Below the pieces are notes generated by a model. That model was given only the letters and a program-made list of their open reading frames with translations. It searched no databases and was not told the DNA's origin. The position numbers and the translations under genes are program-made. Of a stretch of DNA of 27,319 nucleotides, positions 1 through 7,060 are shown piece after piece (within the stretch, counting starts at the first letter, position 1; each line of letters begins with the position of its first letter). The DNA is from Gammaproteobacteria bacterium (GTDB lineage Bacteria > Pseudomonadota > Gammaproteobacteria > SZUA-229): the NCBI GenBank assembly GCA_030637945.1, contig DAOWFN010000061.1, positions 1 to 27,319 on the forward strand, read 5' to 3'.

Positions 1-644
1 CCGCCAAAAATAGTGTGCAGACGTGCCACATCACGTTGCCATGACAGTGCTTCCAGATAATGTGATACCGCCATCAAGTTTGCTTCGGGCGGCAGTTTGT
101 AAGCTGGGTGCCCCCAGTAGGCTTTGGCAAAAATACCCAACTGACCAGATTCGACGAAACCTTTCAGTTTCTTTTGCATGTCAGAGAAATACCCAGGAGA
201 AGATTTTGGATAATTACTTAAAGATTGTGCAAGTTCGGATGTGGCTTTTGGGTCAGCACTTAAAGCGGAGACAACATCGACCCAGTCCAGTGCATGCAGA
301 TGATAAAAATGCATGACGTGGTCATGTATGTACTGTGCACCATTCATCAGGTTGCGGATCAGGTCAGCATTTTTGGGAATCTTATAGTCCAGTGCATTTT
401 CTACTGAACGGATAGAGGCGAGGCCGTGAACCAATGTGCAGACACCGCATATGCGCTGTGCGAACGCCCATGCGTCTCGCGGATCGCGTCCTTTCAGGAT
501 GGTTTCGATACCGCGCACCATGGTGCCAGAAGAATAGGCCTTCTCGATCTTGTTACCATTCATCTGGGCTTCGATGCGCAGGTGACCTTCGATACGGGTG
601 ATCGGGTCAACTACAATTCTTTCGTTTCCACCTGATTCGCTCAT
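1..644 (-). CDS. hynL: [NiFe]-hydrogenase large subunit, N-terminal part (window edge)
   Basis: This gene is open at the window edge, so only about the first 214 residues are seen. The protein holds the Ni-Fe active site where H2 is split. The translation shows the family's N-terminal signature with RIEGH near residue 18 and RICGVC at residues 64-69, whose two cysteines (C66, C69) are the first pair of Ni-Fe ligands. The second pair, near the C-terminus, lies outside the window. The start is the ATG at 644, with a purine-rich GAGAG-type stretch just upstream. It is the last visible gene of an operon running small subunit, isp1, isp2, an extra gene, large subunit. That split arrangement, with electron-transfer genes between the two subunits, marks Isp-type (group 1e) hydrogenases as in Thiocapsa and Allochromatium. 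The family call is firm; the subgroup rests on gene order. Confidence 0.95.
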   Translation of the reverse strand, partial: MSESGGNERIVVDPITRIEGHLRIEAQMNGNKIEKAYSSGTMVRGIETILKGRDPRDAWAFAQRICGVCTLVHGLASIRSVENALDYKIPKNADLIRNLMNGAQYIHDHVMHFYHLHALDWVDVVSALSADPKATSELAQSLSNYPKSSPGYFSDMQKKLKGFVESGQLGIFAKAYWGHPAYKLPPEANLMAVSHYLEALSWQRDVARLHTIFG

Positions 645-672
645 GTCTACTCTCTCTTCTTATGAATGCTGT

Positions 673-1134
673 CTATGATTGTAAGTAGTCTGACAATATA
701 TGGTACTGCCACTTATTCTCTGAATGCGTTGCTACTTCATCCGAGTCATCGTCTATCAGTATGCTTGTTTGTGCCATTCTGCTGCTCATAGCTGCCTGCC
801 ACGCTGGGCCACCTGATTTTGATTGTGTCGGCGGTGTTACAGCGGCAACGGCTGCCCGAGCAACAAAATAACCTGCCTGATCAGTCCAGTTACCTTCTGA
901 TCCGCAACGTGTGGAGCTGTCCATGGTGGCAGCTTTTGCTGATTTCAGCGCATCTGATATTTCATCCTCTGATGCGCTGCTGTCAGTTGCGACCTTTACA
1001 ACACGCTTTATTCTGTCATCGTTACTTAACGAAAGAACATGTTCGACAAACATCGCTGCTACTGTTCTTTGCTTTACTGCATCCAGGTTATTTAATGCCA
1101 GTTTGAATTCTTTGTCGTTACTTATTTGGCTCAT
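673..1134 (-). CDS. Unrecognised 153-residue protein inserted in the Isp hydrogenase operon
   Basis: I do not recognise this gene. It lies between isp2 (32 bp gap) and the large subunit (28 bp gap) on the same strand, so it is very likely co-transcribed. A GGAG stands 10 bases before the chosen ATG. The protein appears cytoplasmic: no signal peptide, no membrane segment, one cysteine (C77), and an acidic DDDSDE patch near residues 128-133. Residues 10-50 and 85-100 look helical and alanine-rich (for example EHVLSLSNDDRIKR at 31-44). This has a faint likeness to the Imm_5-type helical family, which I cannot test. The canonical Thiocapsa order hynS-isp1-isp2-hynL has no gene here. A chaperone or assembly role for large subunit or Isp2 is only an inference from position. 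Confidence 0.75.
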   Translation of the reverse strand: MSQISNDKEFKLALNNLDAVKQRTVAAMFVEHVLSLSNDDRIKRVVKVATDSSASEDEISDALKSAKAATMDSSTRCGSEGNWTDQAGYFVARAAVAAVTPPTQSKSGGPAWQAAMSSRMAQTSILIDDDSDEVATHSENKWQYHILSDYLQS

Positions 1135-1166
1135 ATCATATGTTCTCCATCATTGATTATCGATGG

Positions 1167-2423
1167 TCAATCTGCCAGATGTTCGGCAAGTGTTTCAGTT
1201 AAACTCATTAATGGGATATCCATATTGTATTCTTCAAGTCCGTCTTCGAGATGGATGCGGCAGTTCGAGCAGGCACTAACAATCGCATCTGGTTTTATTT
1301 CATCAAGCTGGTCTTTTTTGCGTTGGAAGACTTTGAGGCGAACCTTGTCGGCGCGTTCATTTGTGCTAACACCGCCGCCGGCGCCACAGCACCAGTTCAT
1401 TTTTCCGGTATCAGGCATCTCAACAAAGTTGTTCGAAAACATGTTGATAAGATTGCGTGGTTGTTCAATAACACCACCACGTCGTGAAATCTGGCAGGGG
1501 TCATGATAGGTAAGACGCTGCTCTTCTTTTCCGGTAATTTTCAAACGACCGTCTTTGCGGAACTCGTCGAGTATTTCGAGAATATGTCTTACCTTGAAGT
1601 TGAAAGGCTTGCCGATAAGGTTAGGTCCATCCCAACGGATAGCCATATAAGCGTGACCGCATTCGGGACTGATGACAGTTTTAACTTTTAACTTCTCGGC
1701 GGCATCTACAATACGCTGTACCAGTTCGGCAGCGATATCAGAAACGCCAATCTGGATACCACTGTTGGTCGCTTCAAATGCTTCTGTTGAGATGGTCCAG
1801 CTAACACCAGCTTTTGTAAATATTTTTGCGATGGCTTCGATAAATTCAGGGAAATTCATAATTTCCATTGAAGACAGCAGCAGCATATATTCAGCGCCTT
1901 CAACATCGAGTGGTACTTTTAAGCCGGTATCTTTTTCGACGTGATTGATCTGCGCCATCAATGCTGGCAGTTTCACACCCATCGGGCTACCGATAGTTAC
2001 TGCACGTTTAGTGGCGCCAATCAGACCTTCAGGTGCATGACCGGCGGCTGCCATGCCTTCACGTGTTTTTCGTATCATCAACGCAATATCGTTGCCAACC
2101 GGGCAGACCATCGAGCAGCGCCCGCATAATGTACAGTTGTCGTAAACTCGTTTTTCCCATTTGGTTAGCAGTTCATCATCAACCTTTTTGTTCAGACCAA
2201 ACATCTTTCCGATGCGTCCCAGTAAAGTGTATTCTGATTTCCAGATACGGCGTAACGGTTCGACTTTAGTAATCGGTGTTGCTGTCGGACAGCCTGTCTC
2301 TGTATAGAACAAACATGCATCTGCGCACATACCGCAATGGGTGCAGCTACTGAAAAATGCTGCCACACTGGAATCAACCTGTTCTTTTAGTGCATTGATG
2401 CCTTTATCTAATGATGCACTCAT
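1167..2423 (-). CDS. isp2: Isp2, HdrD/GlpC-like iron-sulfur electron-transfer protein
   Basis: A 418-residue cytoplasmic-type protein related to heterodisulfide reductase subunit D. Two ferredoxin-like 4Fe-4S motifs are visible: C27, C30, C33, C37 and C97, C100, C103, C107. The C-terminal half has CCG-type cysteine clusters (DPCQISRRGG, NWCCGAGGG, SACSNC). Its ATG overlaps the stop of isp1 as ATGA and is preceded by AGAGGAG, so the two are translationally coupled. In Isp-type hydrogenases, Isp1 and Isp2 are thought to carry electrons between the periplasmic HynSL dimer and the membrane quinone pool or cytoplasmic partners. The natural partner of Isp2's CCG domain is unknown. The family and the pairing with isp1 are clear; the exact electron acceptor is not. 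Confidence 0.93.
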   Translation of the reverse strand: MSASLDKGINALKEQVDSSVAAFFSSCTHCGMCADACLFYTETGCPTATPITKVEPLRRIWKSEYTLLGRIGKMFGLNKKVDDELLTKWEKRVYDNCTLCGRCSMVCPVGNDIALMIRKTREGMAAAGHAPEGLIGATKRAVTIGSPMGVKLPALMAQINHVEKDTGLKVPLDVEGAEYMLLLSSMEIMNFPEFIEAIAKIFTKAGVSWTISTEAFEATNSGIQIGVSDIAAELVQRIVDAAEKLKVKTVISPECGHAYMAIRWDGPNLIGKPFNFKVRHILEILDEFRKDGRLKITGKEEQRLTYHDPCQISRRGGVIEQPRNLINMFSNNFVEMPDTGKMNWCCGAGGGVSTNERADKVRLKVFQRKKDQLDEIKPDAIVSACSNCRIHLEDGLEEYNMDIPLMSLTETLAEHLAD

Positions 2424-3079
2424 GATTTAACTCCTCTGTATCCAGAAATGGCGCCACCATACCAACGTGACATTACGATCGTGAAAGTGTGCATCAGTTT
2501 GGTAAAAGGAAACATGATAAGTAATAATTCGACACTGAGGATATGAATGGCGAGCAACGTTGGTGCAGTCATGCCGATGCGGTGGAAAGCGATATAACCA
2601 GTAATAAGTGGCAGTATGGTGACCAGCCAGACGATGTAATCTTCTTTGGTACTTATAAATTTAAGTACTGTGTTGCGCATACGATGTATTAATACTGCAA
2701 ATAGCGCGATGATGGTCACTATTGCCATTGCATCTACCACCGGGGTGGGTAAAGACGGCCAGCCGAAACCGAAAATATCTTTAAACATCAGTATATGCGG
2801 TGCAAATAAAAATATAGTTATAAATAAACCGAGATGAAAAATGTATCCGGCAACAACAGTAAACATCGAACGTTGAAATGTGCCTTTATCAGGAATAGAC
2901 CTGGTGATGATGGTGCGAAGTCCGCTGCTCATCTCTGAACCTTTTGCTTCAGCTAAATTTGGTTTACGACCCAGTAGTAAAATTTCGGCGAAACGTATTA
3001 TTACACCTGCAACAAAGATGATTATTGCAATCTGAAAACCCGGGCCGCGTACCCAGTTCAGAAATTCAATTTCACTCAT
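2420..3079 (-). CDS. isp1: Isp1, NarI-like membrane cytochrome b
   Basis: A 219-residue integral membrane protein with about five hydrophobic segments (roughly residues 15-36, 72-95, 115-133, 147-166 and 173-195). Histidines in or near them (H82, H95, H132, H166, H179, H197) could bind b-type heme, as in the gamma subunit of nitrate reductase. In Isp-type hydrogenases this subunit anchors the enzyme electronically to the membrane. The start has GAGGA seven bases upstream. It lies 33 bases after the small subunit and overlaps isp2 by 4 bases. I assign it from topology, histidine placement and gene order. Which histidines are ligands cannot be read from the sequence alone. Confidence 0.92.
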   Translation of the reverse strand: MSEIEFLNWVRGPGFQIAIIIFVAGVIIRFAEILLLGRKPNLAEAKGSEMSSGLRTIITRSIPDKGTFQRSMFTVVAGYIFHLGLFITIFLFAPHILMFKDIFGFGWPSLPTPVVDAMAIVTIIALFAVLIHRMRNTVLKFISTKEDYIVWLVTILPLITGYIAFHRIGMTAPTLLAIHILSVELLLIMFPFTKLMHTFTIVMSRWYGGAISGYRGVKS

Positions 3080-3112
3080 TATTCAGTCCTCGTTGGGTTT
3101 TAAATCGCTGTT

Positions 3113-4282
3113 TCATTTTTCCAGATCATCTATTGTCGTTTTATTATGCGCTGCGACTGCATTGTTCTTTTTGCTCTTGTTCATCGCGCCCAGAGCAACA
3201 CCGACGGCTGCTGCGCCGGCAGCTGTATAAATAGCAGTCTGAGTAATGTTTTCAGTTGGCATCGATAGCGCTTTATAGAACCCGCCGCCATCCCAGAAAT
3301 CGGGTTCGGAACAACCCAGGCAGGGGTGACCTGATTCGATCGGGAAGCTGGTGCCATCATTCCATTTTGTCGTGGCGCAGGCGTTGTAAGTTGTCGGACC
3401 TTTGCATCCAAGTTTGTATAAACACCAGCCTTTTTTTGCACCTTCATCATCAAATGTTTCTGCAAACAGACCTTTGTCATAGAAGGGCCGGCGATAACAG
3501 CGGTCATGGATACTCTGTCCATAAAATGCCTTGGGACGCCCGAGGTGGTCGAGTTCAGGTATCGTACCAAAAGTTAAAAAGTGCGTTAGTACACCAGTGA
3601 TAACGACCGGAATAGGCGGGCAGCCGGGTACGCTGATGATTGGTTTACTTACGACAGAACCTTCACCGGCCTTCGCCAGTGTGGCAGAAGAAATACCGTC
3701 GAGCTGATTATTACTGAATTTTTTAATAACATCGTAAACCGAATAAGCACCGGTTGGATTAGGGTCTGCATGTGGGATACCTCCGTAAGCAGCACAGGTG
3801 CCGACAGAAATAATAGCCGCAGCTCCGGCGGCTGTTTGCATAAACATATCCAGATTACTTATGCCTGCAATGGTCGAGTATCCGGGGTTATCTGTCGGGA
3901 TCGAACCATCGACGACGAGAATATATTTCCCCCAGTTTTCATTCATGGCCGCTTCGCGTGCTTCCTCTGCTGCATGACCGGATGCTGCTTGCAGCGTATG
4001 ATGATAATCGAGTGATATCGAATCGAAGATCAGGCTTTCGATCGTTGCAGTATGTGCGCGTGTGAGTGACTCGGTGCAGCCGGTACATTCCTGAAAAGAT
4101 AACCAGATGACTGAAGGTCTTCTTGCACTCTCTAATGCGTGAGCGATTTTCGGGATCATCGCGGGTGACATCGCCATCATCGAAGCGGTGGCAGCACAGA
4201 ATTTTAAAAAGCTGCGGCGTGAAACGCCCCGGCTGCGCATGACTTCGCCAAGAGTTTTTTCTTTATTAGAATTGTTTGTCAT
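3113..4282 (-). CDS. hynS: [NiFe]-hydrogenase small subunit, Tat-exported
   Basis: A 389-residue iron-sulfur subunit. The Tat signal is clear: SRRSFLKF at residues 21-28 followed by an Ala/Met-rich stretch, so the folded enzyme is exported to the periplasm with its large subunit. Cluster ligands are visible: ECTGC at 65-69 and PGCPP for the proximal cluster, and SIHDRC, CLYKLGC and later cysteines for the distal and medial clusters. The proximal motif is CTGC, not the CTCC form of six-cysteine O2-tolerant enzymes, so the standard 4Fe-4S type is expected. About 45 residues from the C-terminus an Ala/Gly-rich hydrophobic stretch looks like a membrane anchor. The electron route is H2 to large subunit, then these clusters, then Isp1/Isp2. 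Confidence 0.96.
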   Translation of the reverse strand: MTNNSNKEKTLGEVMRSRGVSRRSFLKFCAATASMMAMSPAMIPKIAHALESARRPSVIWLSFQECTGCTESLTRAHTATIESLIFDSISLDYHHTLQAASGHAAEEAREAAMNENWGKYILVVDGSIPTDNPGYSTIAGISNLDMFMQTAAGAAAIISVGTCAAYGGIPHADPNPTGAYSVYDVIKKFSNNQLDGISSATLAKAGEGSVVSKPIISVPGCPPIPVVITGVLTHFLTFGTIPELDHLGRPKAFYGQSIHDRCYRRPFYDKGLFAETFDDEGAKKGWCLYKLGCKGPTTYNACATTKWNDGTSFPIESGHPCLGCSEPDFWDGGGFYKALSMPTENITQTAIYTAAGAAAVGVALGAMNKSKKNNAVAAHNKTTIDDLEK

Positions 4283-4323
4283 TCTGATTTCTCCACCACG
4301 GACGCGTTGGTTTCCAGGTTGTC

Positions 4324-4734
4324 TTACACGTTATCCTCGAGGGATACGGTAAGACGACTATAAGCAGCCATGATGTCCTCAGTCTGTGAACAGAGGATTT
4401 CAGGCATTGTTGTAACTTCAATAAAACGGCTGATGATGTGATTTTCATCGTTGTAGTGAGTGACTATCCATACACCTGCATACTGTGTTTCGGTGACTTC
4501 ACTTAAGCCAAGTGCATTTAGTTGAGCCTGAACTTCACCCTGACCGAGCATGCTCAAAATTTTGTCTTCTTCACCAGGCGCCAGTGGAATGCTGCGCAGA
4601 TCGATGATGCTGGTTTGCCCTGTTTCTACAAGCTTGTCCAGGCCATGTTTGATCTCGTGTAACAGCGGTTTAACATTGTGTGTCAAGTCATCGCCGATCT
4701 GGATATTAAATTGCACGATACTGAAATCAGACAT
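4324..4734 (-). CDS. hupH: HupH/HyaF C-terminal-domain hydrogenase assembly protein
   Basis: A 136-residue protein with the conserved HupH C-terminal pattern: IDLRSIPLAPGEEDKIL, LGQGEVQAQL, then GVWIVTHY and a closing IEVTTMPEIL. HupH/HyaF proteins act in assembly of the hydrogenase small subunit or its iron-sulfur clusters before export; the exact step is not settled. Usual family members are about 280 residues and hold two such units, so this is a one-domain version. It sits 2 bases after the maturation protease gene and 41 bases before the small subunit, fully within the operon. The open reading frame is intact, so I see a short family form and not a broken gene. Confidence 0.85.
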   Translation of the reverse strand: MSDFSIVQFNIQIGDDLTHNVKPLLHEIKHGLDKLVETGQTSIIDLRSIPLAPGEEDKILSMLGQGEVQAQLNALGLSEVTETQYAGVWIVTHYNDENHIISRFIEVTTMPEILCSQTEDIMAAYSRLTVSLEDNV

Positions 4735-4736
4735 GA

Positions 4737-5303
4737 TTACCTCAACACTTCACTGTTAATGTCGGAATGTTCTTCTGCTGTGGAAACTTCCTGGTCTGTA
4801 CTAACTTTCTGCCACTGACTTATTAATTTCACTGCTTCACTTACTGCTTTATCTAAAGCGTTTTGAACGGCTACTGTCGGTTTCATGCCCCAGTCCATTT
4901 TGTCAGGTTGAATACCAATCAAGGCACGGTTTTCAGGAAGGTGATCGGTCAGACGTGCGATATCCATCAGGTCGATCAAGCCGACCTCATGTGCGCTGCG
5001 TTTGGTGGTACCAAGAAATTCATCCATCTCGCTGCCAACAAAAACATTGACTGTTCCTGCAGGCTGGTGCAGTTCAGTAGCATCGAAGACAATCAGATTG
5101 GTACAGTCTTCAATCCATACGGCGAGAGTAAAGCTGAGAGTGCCGCCATCGATGAAGTTTAAGTTTGGGCCATCAGGAAATAGATTAGCAGGCCATGTAT
5201 TAGTATAGGCTGATTGAAGGTGGTTGAGTGCGTGGATGCCCGCACCTTCATCCGTAAGTAAGGTGTTGCCGATTCCGAGTATCAAAGTTTCATCACGACT
5301 CAT
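4737..5303 (-). CDS. hupD: Hydrogenase maturation protease (HyaD/HybD/HupD family)
   Basis: A 188-residue endopeptidase that removes the C-terminal tail of the large subunit after nickel insertion. The glycine-rich start ILGIGNTLLTDEGAG gives E19. D74 in VFDATELH and H105 in AHEVGL complete the nickel-sensing triad seen in E. coli HybD (E16, D62, H93). The D-to-H spacing of 31 residues is the same. An AGGG motif lies seven bases before the ATG. It is the first gene of the minus-strand hydrogenase operon, transcribed away from hypC. Its large-subunit substrate is encoded at the other end of the operon. Confidence 0.95.
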   Translation of the reverse strand: MSRDETLILGIGNTLLTDEGAGIHALNHLQSAYTNTWPANLFPDGPNLNFIDGGTLSFTLAVWIEDCTNLIVFDATELHQPAGTVNVFVGSEMDEFLGTTKRSAHEVGLIDLMDIARLTDHLPENRALIGIQPDKMDWGMKPTVAVQNALDKAVSEAVKLISQWQKVSTDQEVSTAEEHSDINSEVLR

Positions 5304-5439
5304 CGAATTTCCCTGATAGTTTGTATGTAACTTTTTATCAGTGTATCGTGCTACTCTTATTGACGTATGTCAAATGGCTGATGGTTTTTCTAAAGTTACA
5401 ATGTAATACAATGAAATCGGGCTCTTTAAGGATTGTTCT
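5304..5439. promoter_or_regulatory. Divergent promoter region between hydrogenase and hyp operons
   Basis: This 136-bp gap separates the structural hydrogenase operon (minus) from hypC (plus) and must hold promoters for both. The clearest signal is the CRP/FNR-type palindrome at 5360-5373. On the plus strand a TACAAT hexamer at 5397-5402 lies where a -10 box would fall for activation from that site. On the minus strand a GATAAA-like hexamer near 5334-5339 is a weaker -10 candidate. No sigma-54 -24/-12 motif was obvious. Confidence 0.6.
5360..5373. promoter_or_regulatory. CRP/FNR-family binding site (TTGAC-N4-GTCAA)
   Basis: The half-sites TTGAC and GTCAA are exact inverted copies separated by GTAT. 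This matches the TTGAY-N4-RTCAA pattern bound by FNR/ANR/FixK-type regulators, with C in place of the commoner T in each half. The centre (5366.5) lies about 30 bases before the TACAAT hexamer at 5397, the usual distance for an activator centred near -41.5 of the hypC transcript. It could also serve the opposite operon. Confidence 0.6.
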
Positions 5440-5679
5440 ATGTGTTTAGGAATACCCATGCAAATCAAATCCATCGATGGTTTTACAGCATGCTGTGAAG
5501 CTAAAGGCGTGACGCGTGACGTCAGTTTGTTCATGATGCAGGATGATAAACTTGAGGTCGACGATTTTATCGTGGTACATGTCGGTTACGCCATTCAGAA
5601 AATTTCTCAGCAGGAAGCACAGACAGCCTGGGAGTTATATGATCAGATGCTGGCAGCGGAGCCGTCGGGTAGGGCATAG
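5440..5679 (+). CDS. hypC: Hydrogenase maturation chaperone HypC
   Basis: A 79-residue protein beginning MCLGIPMQI, the HypC/HybG hallmark in which C2 binds the Fe(CN)2CO unit with HypD and the large-subunit precursor. Length is normal for the family. AAGGA stands seven bases before the ATG. It opens the plus-strand accessory operon and ends 5 bases before hypA. The second half has the expected VVHVGYAIQKI segment. Confidence 0.97.
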   Translation: MCLGIPMQIKSIDGFTACCEAKGVTRDVSLFMMQDDKLEVDDFIVVHVGYAIQKISQQEAQTAWELYDQMLAAEPSGRA

Positions 5680-5684
5680 ATCCG

Positions 5685-6059
5685 ATGCATGAACTCGCTA
5701 TCTGTCAGTCGTTAATGGATCAGGTTGAGACTATCGCATCGGAACGTAATGCACAGAGCGTAACTTCTATCGTTGTTGCCATGGGGCCACTGTCGGGCGT
5801 TGAAGTACAGTTATTAAAAAATGCTTATCCGATTGCCAGTGCAGGAACGATCGCAGAGAATGCTGAACTTGTTATCGAATATCTGCCTGTGCGTGTCAAA
5901 TGTACACAGTGCGGCAGTGAATCGGATACATTGCCAAACAAATTGATCTGTAAACAATGTGGTGACTGGCGAACGACGTTGATTAGTGGCGATGAGCTGA
6001 TGTTGATGAGCGTTGAATTAGAAAAGCCGAAAGAGTCGACGACAGAAGCAGTGCACTGA
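5685..6059 (+). CDS. hypA: Nickel-insertion metallochaperone HypA
   Basis: A 124-residue nickel chaperone. The N-terminal MHE gives H2, the nickel ligand of this family. The zinc site is formed by C73, C76, C89 and C92 (CTQC and CKQC). HypA works with the GTPase HypB, encoded next, to load nickel into the large subunit after HypCDEF have built the iron centre. The start lies 5 bases after the hypC stop, so the two are tightly linked. The gap after it holds an inverted-repeat element and a degenerate run of the heptamer that ends the window. Confidence 0.96.
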   Translation: MHELAICQSLMDQVETIASERNAQSVTSIVVAMGPLSGVEVQLLKNAYPIASAGTIAENAELVIEYLPVRVKCTQCGSESDTLPNKLICKQCGDWRTTLISGDELMLMSVELEKPKESTTEAVH

Positions 6060-6061
6060 AA

Positions 6062-6094
6062 GAATAGTGAATAACGAATAGTTAATAGTGAAAA
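6062..6094. repeat. Degenerate short run of the GTGAATA heptamer
   Basis: Just after hypA the sequence reads as imperfect heptamers (GTGAATA, ACGAATA, GTTAATA, GTGAAAA). This is the same unit that forms the long array at the end of the window, so it may be a decayed copy or a seed for expansion. It holds no open frame of note. Confidence 0.5.
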
Positions 6095-6102
6095 GATAAA
6101 AA

Positions 6103-6188
6103 TTTATCCGCGAATAACGCAAAGAACGCGAAAGTTTTAAAAACAAAATAAAGCTTTTTTTGCGTCTTTTGCGTTATTCGCGGATAAA
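6103..6188. repeat. 86-bp inverted-repeat element between hypA and hypB
   Basis: Two 27-base arms (6103-6129 and 6162-6188) are inverted copies with 25 of 27 positions matching. Both contain the core CGCGAATAACGCAAA or its complement. The centre is AT-rich. The transcript could fold into a long hairpin between two co-directional genes. It resembles the dispersed, gene-free palindromic units (MITE or REP-like) of many gammaproteobacterial genomes. No transposase is nearby and no T-run makes it a simple terminator. Confidence 0.8.
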
Positions 6189-6226
6189 TAGTTTTTCTTT
6201 TTAATTCAAAACATTTGGAGAACAAC

Positions 6227-7060
6227 ATGTGTGATACCTGCGGATGCAATATAACCCATGGCAACGAAGGCCTGATTCGTCCCGGCGGTAAACTTCAAAA
6301 AACAGAAAGTGGTAGAGAAGCTGTTACAGTTCTCCACAGCTTGTTGCATGAAAATGATCACACTGCCAAACACAACCGCGATCATTTTGATCAGCACGAT
6401 GTATTAGCGATCAATCTAATGTCATCACCCGGCGCTGGTAAAACTGCATTACTCGAAGCGACTATCCAGCAACTCGGTCTGAAATCGAACAGCAATATCA
6501 AAATAGCGGTTATCGAAGGTGACCTCGAAACCGAGAACGATGCTGAGCGTATCCGTAAACATGGGGTAAAGGCGATACAGATTGCTACCGGCAGTGCGTG
6601 TCACCTTGACGCACACATGATCCATCAAGCATTGCATAACCTGGATCTTGCTGAATTTGATATCGTATTTATCGAAAATGTGGGCAACCTGGTCTGTCCT
6701 GCAAGTTTTGATCTTGGCCAACATCTGAATGTTACTTTGCTCTCTGTTCCGGAAGGCGATGACAAGCCGGCAAAATACCCGGTCATGTTTCGTACCTCTG
6801 ATCTGGTTTTGATCAGTAAAAGTGATCTGCTGCCGATACTCGATGACTTCAAACCTGAAAAAGCAAAAGGCTACCTGCGTGATATCGCAAGCACTGCACC
6901 GGTGATGGAACTTTCTTCGAAAGATAAATCGGGGCTGCCGCAGTGGATCGACTGGATCGATCAACAGATAAAAATTCGTAAAACATACCTCGAACAATAT
7001 CCGGTTGCTGCTGGCCATAGCCATCATCACCATCATGAACATGAAGAGACAAGAACGTAA
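6227..7060 (+). CDS. hypB: Nickel-delivery GTPase HypB
   Basis: A 277-residue SIMIBI-class GTPase that drives nickel insertion with HypA. The ATG at 6227 is preferred because GGAG lies six bases upstream and the protein then begins MCDTCGC, the N-terminal high-affinity metal motif of the family. A TTG four codons earlier falls on the ribosome site. The Walker A is SSPGAGKT (66-73), and the metal-binding GSACHLDAH follows at 122-130. Histidines are frequent at 37-58, before the GTPase domain, as in many HypB proteins. Unusually, the C-terminus also ends in a His-rich tail (GHSHHHHHEHEETRT) whose codons overlap the likely start of hypD. Both stretches may store nickel. Confidence 0.96.
   Translation: MCDTCGCNITHGNEGLIRPGGKLQKTESGREAVTVLHSLLHENDHTAKHNRDHFDQHDVLAINLMSSPGAGKTALLEATIQQLGLKSNSNIKIAVIEGDLETENDAERIRKHGVKAIQIATGSACHLDAHMIHQALHNLDLAEFDIVFIENVGNLVCPASFDLGQHLNVTLLSVPEGDDKPAKYPVMFRTSDLVLISKSDLLPILDDFKPEKAKGYLRDIASTAPVMELSSKDKSGLPQWIDWIDQQIKIRKTYLEQYPVAAGHSHHHHHEHEETRT

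Noticed and set aside
23..316. Plus-strand frame of 97 codons at the window start
   Set aside because: The opposite strand encodes the hydrogenase large subunit with clear active-site motifs, so this is a shadow frame.
3113..4282. O2-tolerant (six-cysteine proximal cluster) hydrogenase
   Set aside because: The small subunit reads ECTGC and lacks the CTCC arrangement, so the ordinary four-cysteine cluster is expected.
7005..7040. hypD starting at the TTG at 7005
   Set aside because: It would add hydrophobic residues not found in HypD and lengthen the overlap with hypB; later ATGs fit the family length better.
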